16,485 bases of DNA from contig DIEE01000117.1 in assembly GCA_002418465.1 (NCBI GenBank), positions 1-16,485 on the forward strand. Reading direction: 5' to 3'. A program made the position numbers and the translations under genes. The DNA is from Pseudomonas sp. UBA5782 (lineage in GTDB: Bacteria > Pseudomonadota > Gammaproteobacteria > Pseudomonadales > Pseudomonadaceae). Below are positions 13,592-16,485 of this stretch, piece after piece. How positions within the stretch are numbered: the stretch's first letter is position 1; each line of letters begins with the position of its first letter. The notes beneath the pieces are model-generated. The model did no database searches, was not told where the DNA came from, and worked only from the letters and a program-made list of their open reading frames with translations.

Positions 13592-15073
13592 ATGACCACC
13601 GTCCGTACCCGCATCGCGCCTTCGCCGACTGGCGATCCGCACGTCGGCACCGCTTACATCGCCCTGTTCAACCTGTGTTTCGCGCGCCAGCACGGCGGCC
13701 AGTTCATCCTGCGCATCGAGGACACCGACCAGGTGCGCTCGACCCGCGAATCCGAACAGCAGATCTATGACGCGCTGCGCTGGCTCGGCATCGAATGGGA
13801 CGAAGGCCCGGACGTCGGCGGCCCGCACGGGCCGTACCGGCAGAGCGAGCGTGGCGAGATCTACCGCAAGTACGCGCTGGAGCTGATCGAGAAAGGCCAC
13901 GCCTTCTACTGCTTCTGCACCCCGGAAGAACTCGACCAGATGCGCGCCGAGCAGATCGCCCGTGGCGAGACGCCGCGCTACGACGGTCGCGGGCTGAACC
14001 TGTCCGCCGAGGAAGTGCAGCGCCGCCTGGCCGCCGGCGAGCCGCACGTGATCCGCATGAAGGTGCCCAGCGAGGGCATCTGCGTGGTACCGGACATGCT
14101 GCGCGGCAACGTCGAGATCCCTTGGGACCGCATGGACATGCAGGTGCTGATGAAGACCGACGGTCTGCCGACCTACTTCCTCGCCAACGTCGTCGACGAC
14201 CACCTGATGAACATCACCCACGTGTTGCGTGGCGAGGAGTGGCTGCCGTCGGCGCCCAAGCTGATCAAGCTCTACGAATACTTCGGCTGGGAGCAGCCGG
14301 CGCTGTGCTACATGCCACTGCTGCGCAATCCGGACAAGAGCAAGCTGTCCAAGCGCAAGAACCCGACCTCGGTCACCTTCTACGAACGCATGGGCTTTCT
14401 ACCCGACGCGATGCTCAACTACCTCGGGCGCATGGGCTGGTCGATGCCCGACGAGCGCGAGAAGTTCTCCCTGGCCGAGATGATCGAGCACTTCGACGTC
14501 AGTCGCGTCTCGCTGGGCGGGCCGATCTTCGACCTGGAGAAGCTCTCCTGGCTCAACGGCCAGTGGCTGCGCGAGCTGCCGGTGGAGCGCTTTGCCGCCG
14601 AAGTGCAGAAGTGGGCGCTGAACCCTGACTACCTGATGAAGATCGCCCCGCACGTGCAGGGGCGAGTGGAAACCTTCAGTCAGATCGCACCGCTGGCCGG
14701 CTTCTTCTTCTCCGGCGGGCTGAACCTCGATGCCGCGCTGTTCGAGCACAAGAAGCTCTCCGCCGACCAGGTGCGCCTGGTCATGCAGCTGGTGCTGTGG
14801 AAGCTCGAGGCGCTGCGCCAGTGGGAGAAGGAACGCATCACCGGCTGCATCCAGGCGGTGGCCGAATCGCAGCAGCTCAAGCTGCGCGATCTGATGCCGC
14901 TGATGTTCCCGGCGATCACCGGCCAGGCCAGCTCGGTCTCGGTGCTCGACGCCATGGAGATCCTTGGCCCGGACCTGACCCGCTTCCGCCTGCGCCAGGC
15001 GCTGGAGCTGCTCGGTGGGGTGTCGAAGAAAGAAACCAAGGAGTGGGAGAAGCTGTTCGCGGCGATTGCCTGA
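13592..15073 (+). CDS. gltX: glutamyl-tRNA synthetase
   Basis: GltX charges tRNA-Glu with glutamate using ATP in the cytoplasm. The 493-residue class I synthetase has the first signature PSPTGDPHVGT (HIGH equivalent HVGT at 17-20) and the second KLSKR at 251-255 (KMSKS equivalent). FILRIEDTD (38-46) is the amino-acid and ATP-binding block, and LPTYFLANVVDDHLMNITHVLRG is the conserved central segment, split here by its run of family residues. The C-terminal helical domain is the anticodon-binding part. GAGAG lies before the ATG. It follows lysR by 37 bases; no separate consensus promoter was found in that gap. It directly precedes a tRNA array with two tRNA-Glu genes, its own substrate. Length and motifs indicate the discriminating GltX rather than the short GluQ paralogue. 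Confidence 0.98.
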   Translation: MTTVRTRIAPSPTGDPHVGTAYIALFNLCFARQHGGQFILRIEDTDQVRSTRESEQQIYDALRWLGIEWDEGPDVGGPHGPYRQSERGEIYRKYALELIEKGHAFYCFCTPEELDQMRAEQIARGETPRYDGRGLNLSAEEVQRRLAAGEPHVIRMKVPSEGICVVPDMLRGNVEIPWDRMDMQVLMKTDGLPTYFLANVVDDHLMNITHVLRGEEWLPSAPKLIKLYEYFGWEQPALCYMPLLRNPDKSKLSKRKNPTSVTFYERMGFLPDAMLNYLGRMGWSMPDEREKFSLAEMIEHFDVSRVSLGGPIFDLEKLSWLNGQWLRELPVERFAAEVQKWALNPDYLMKIAPHVQGRVETFSQIAPLAGFFFSGGLNLDAALFEHKKLSADQVRLVMQLVLWKLEALRQWEKERITGCIQAVAESQQLKLRDLMPLMFPAITGQASSVSVLDAMEILGPDLTRFRLRQALELLGGVSKKETKEWEKLFAAIA

Positions 15074-15165
15074 CGGGAATCGTTGTCGCAGGCGGTTTTC
15101 TGTCGGAAGCGCTTTTAAGTAATTGTTCTTATGGCGGAAAATTTCCAGAGCCGGCGAAAATACTG

Positions 15166-15194
15166 TTGACAGCCCAGGGGTGCCCACCTAATAT
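15166..15194 (+). promoter_or_regulatory. strong stable-RNA promoter of the tRNA Ala-Glu array
   Basis: A perfect TTGACA (15166-15171) and TAATAT (15189-15194) are separated by exactly 17 bases. The discriminator is GCGCCCC, the GC-rich type found at promoters of stable RNAs under stringent (ppGpp) control. An A/T-rich stretch with the near-palindrome GGAAAATTTCC (15136-15146) lies where an UP element or activator site would be. Transcription should start near 15201, about 12 bases before tRNA-Ala. Confidence 0.85.
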
Positions 15195-15212
15195 GCGCCC
15201 CGTCCTTGAGAC

Positions 15213-15288
<76 letters not shown>

Positions 15289-15337
15289 ATTGCCACGGTC
15301 AGTTCGCAGAACTGGCTGATGTTGTAGAAGGGTTTGC

Positions 15338-15413
15338 GTCCCCTTCGTCTAGTGGCCTAGGACACCGCCCTTTCACGGCGGTAACAGGGGTTCGAGTCCC
15401 CTAGGGGACGCCA
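15338..15413 (+). tRNA. tRNA-Glu (anticodon TTC), copy 1
   Basis: The 76-base gene has acceptor GTCCCCT pairing with AGGGGAC, anticodon stem-loop CCGCC-CTTTCAC-GGCGG with anticodon TTC, T-arm AGGGGTTCGAGTCCCCT, discriminator G and encoded CCA. It is identical to copy 2 at 15591. It is 49 bases after tRNA-Ala copy 1; that spacer holds a small hairpin (CAGTTC-gca-GAACTG) without a T-tract. Confidence 0.97.
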
Positions 15414-15463
15414 TTATTCCAGCAGCGACATTTCGGTGTCGCGAGTCGAGAGACGATAAATCC

Positions 15464-15539
<76 letters not shown>

Positions 15540-15547
15540 ATTCACGG

Positions 15548-15580
15548 ACAAGGCCAGCCGTTTGCGCTGGCCTTGTTTTT
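15548..15580 (+). terminator. intrinsic-terminator-like hairpin inside the tRNA array
   Basis: CAAGGCCAGC (15549-15558) and GCTGGCCTTG (15566-15575) form a perfect 10-bp stem with a 7-base loop, followed directly by TTTTT (15576-15580). It has every feature of a rho-independent terminator, yet the second tRNA-Glu starts only 10 bases later. Confidence 0.75.
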
Positions 15581-15590
15581 CGAAGGTTTC

Positions 15591-15666
15591 GTCCCCTTCG
15601 TCTAGTGGCCTAGGACACCGCCCTTTCACGGCGGTAACAGGGGTTCGAGTCCCCTAGGGGACGCCA
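15591..15666 (+). tRNA. tRNA-Glu (anticodon TTC), copy 2
   Basis: All 76 bases including CCA are identical to copy 1. It lies 51 bases after tRNA-Ala copy 2 but only 10 bases after the T-tract of an apparent terminator, and no promoter fits between them, so its expression probably depends on readthrough. Confidence 0.97.
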
Positions 15667-15694
15667 GTTTTTTACCCGTGTCTTACGGGATGTT

Positions 15695-15730
15695 AAGGGT
15701 CACCCGTCATTGGGTGGCCCTTTTGTTTTT
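15695..15730 (+). terminator. rho-independent terminator of the tRNA array
   Basis: AAGGGTCACCC (15695-15705) pairs with GGGTGGCCCTT (15712-15722) over 11 bp with one G-U pair and a 6-base loop, followed by the T-rich tract TTTTGTTTTT. It lies 28 bases after the last tRNA-Glu. Confidence 0.9.
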
Positions 15731-15743
15731 CTGCCGCCGAATT

Positions 15744-15772
15744 TTCATTCCGCGCCGCGCAGCCGCTAGACT
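15744..15772 (+). promoter_or_regulatory. candidate promoter of the thioesterase gene
   Basis: TTCATT (15744-15749) and TAGACT (15767-15772) are separated by 17 bases and lie between the tRNA terminator and the GTG start at 15801. Each matches consensus at four of six positions. Confidence 0.4.
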
Positions 15773-15800
15773 CGCACTCTCCGTCAACCGGGAGCGAACC

Positions 15801-16247
15801 GTGAACTGGGATTTCCCCGAGCCTTTCCTGATCGACATCCAGGTCGCCGCCGATGACATCGACGGCCTCGGCCACGCCAACAATGCGGTCTACGTCAGCT
15901 GGCTGGAGCGCTGCGCCTGGCGCCATTCGCAGAGCCTGGGGCTGGATCTGGTCGAATATCGCCGGCTCGATCGGGCGATGGCGGTGGTGCGTCACGAGAT
16001 CGATTACCTGGCCGCCGCCTACGAGGGCGACGAGCTGCACATGGCCACCTGGATCGTCGAGTCCGACCAGCGCCTGCGCATGAACCGGCATTTCCAGCTG
16101 GTGCGCAGCCGCGACGCCTGCGTGCTGTTGCGCGCGCAGACCACCTTCGTCTGCATCGAACTGTCCAGCGGTCGTCCCAAGCGGATGCCTGCGGAGTTCG
16201 TCGAAGGCTACGGGCGCGCCCTGCTGCCGGCCATGGCGCGCGGCTGA
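15801..16247 (+). CDS. acyl-CoA thioesterase, 4HBT (hot-dog fold) family
   Basis: The 148-residue protein carries the 4HBT signature near its N-terminus: VAADDIDGLGHANNAVYVSW, with the acidic cluster 18-21 and GHANN at 24-28, then LERCAW. The rest (DYLAAAYEGDELHMATWIVE, QTTFVCIELSSGRPKRMP) follows the family's strand order. Such proteins hydrolyse acyl-CoA thioesters in the cytoplasm; the acyl chain cannot be told. The start is a GTG with GGGAG about 8 bases upstream. The same frame is open upstream to 15678, but that longer reading would run through the tRNA terminator stem and has no family match, so it is rejected. The gene converges with the next one, with only two bases between the stop codons. 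Confidence 0.85.
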   Translation: MNWDFPEPFLIDIQVAADDIDGLGHANNAVYVSWLERCAWRHSQSLGLDLVEYRRLDRAMAVVRHEIDYLAAAYEGDELHMATWIVESDQRLRMNRHFQLVRSRDACVLLRAQTTFVCIELSSGRPKRMPAEFVEGYGRALLPAMARG

Positions 16248-16249
16248 GA

Positions 16250-16485
16250 TCACTCGATCTGCGGCGAGAGGAAGAATCCCGACGCGTTCTGCATGACCTT
16301 GTACTCGCGGGTTTCCCCCGGCCGCAGCAGCACCGACTGCGCGCTGACCTGCGCCTGGTCCGGCTTGCACAGCGCCGAGCCGGCCTGCGCCACGCCCAGC
16401 GCGACATCGCCGGCCGCCACCTCCAGCACCACCTGATCGCCCGGCGGTCTCTGCGCCGCCATCTGATTCTGGATGTAGAGGTCCA
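16250..16485 (-). CDS. unrecognised protein, C-terminal 78 residues (runs off the window)
   Basis: The frame is open from the window edge to TGA at 16252-16250. The visible part begins DLYIQNQMAAQRPPGDQVVL and ends LRPGETREYKVMQNASGFFLSPQIE. It looks like a small beta-rich soluble domain (alternating hydrophobic strands VVLEVAAG, VALGV, QSVLLRPGE) with one cysteine. I do not recognise the family. An in-frame ATG at 16462 exists, but the reading continues upstream of it without a stop, so the true start probably lies outside the window. Codon use matches the neighbouring genes, and the coding frame fits the convergent layout with the thioesterase gene. Confidence 0.6.
   Translation of the reverse strand, partial: DLYIQNQMAAQRPPGDQVVLEVAAGDVALGVAQAGSALCKPDQAQVSAQSVLLRPGETREYKVMQNASGFFLSPQIE

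Noticed and set aside
15678..15800. Longer thioesterase beginning 41 codons earlier
   Set aside because: The extension passes through the tRNA terminator hairpin and T-tract, has no family similarity, and the GTG at 15801 has a good GGGAG ribosome site.

Overview
The window looks like a chromosomal segment of a gamma-proteobacterium of the genus Pseudomonas, probably close to the P. aeruginosa / P. nitroreducens / P. citronellolis group. The base composition is very GC-rich. The gene order coaD-fdx-ggt beside a laoCBA/laoR locus, and the order aminotransferase | uvrB, emrB-emrA | lysR-gltX-tRNA(Ala/Glu), both match P. aeruginosa PAO1 neighbourhoods as I remember them. The intergenic GGGGCGAAC..GTTCGCC repeats are typical Pseudomonas REP elements. 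No phage, IS element, CRISPR array or defence gene is visible; almost everything belongs to ordinary core functions.

Layout: (1) 1-1044, minus strand: coaD, an Alvin-type 2[4Fe-4S] ferredoxin and the start of a secreted gamma-glutamyltranspeptidase. (2) 1204-5808: the long-chain alcohol/aldehyde oxidation locus, with operon laoC-laoB-laoA on the minus strand and the TetR regulator laoR divergent from it. A consensus sigma70 promoter for laoC has a palindrome, the likely LaoR operator, sitting exactly in its spacer. (3) 5809-6072: a REP pair, a terminator and tRNA-Asn; this is where two blocks that are far apart in PAO1 meet. (4) 6185-9603: an aromatic/aspartate-type aminotransferase divergent from uvrB. 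(5) 9604-9934: a degenerate REP cluster between convergent genes. (6) 9935-13554: an EmrAB-type efflux pair with a divergent LysR regulator. (7) 13592-15730: gltX followed by a tRNA Ala-Glu-Ala-Glu array with a very strong promoter and two terminator-like hairpins, one of them inside the array. (8) 15801-16485: a 4HBT thioesterase and the convergent 3' end of an unrecognised gene.

How the genes work together: LaoA (FAD-linked GMC alcohol dehydrogenase) with its Tat-signal partner LaoB should turn long-chain alcohols into aldehydes, and LaoC should oxidise these to fatty acids; LaoR probably controls the operon. gltX lies directly before two tRNA-Glu genes, its own substrates. The most interesting points are the operator buried in the laoC promoter, the possible piggy-back export of LaoA by LaoB, the terminator-like hairpin ahead of the last tRNA-Glu, and a perfect 14-bp palindrome between the uvrB promoter region and its start codon.
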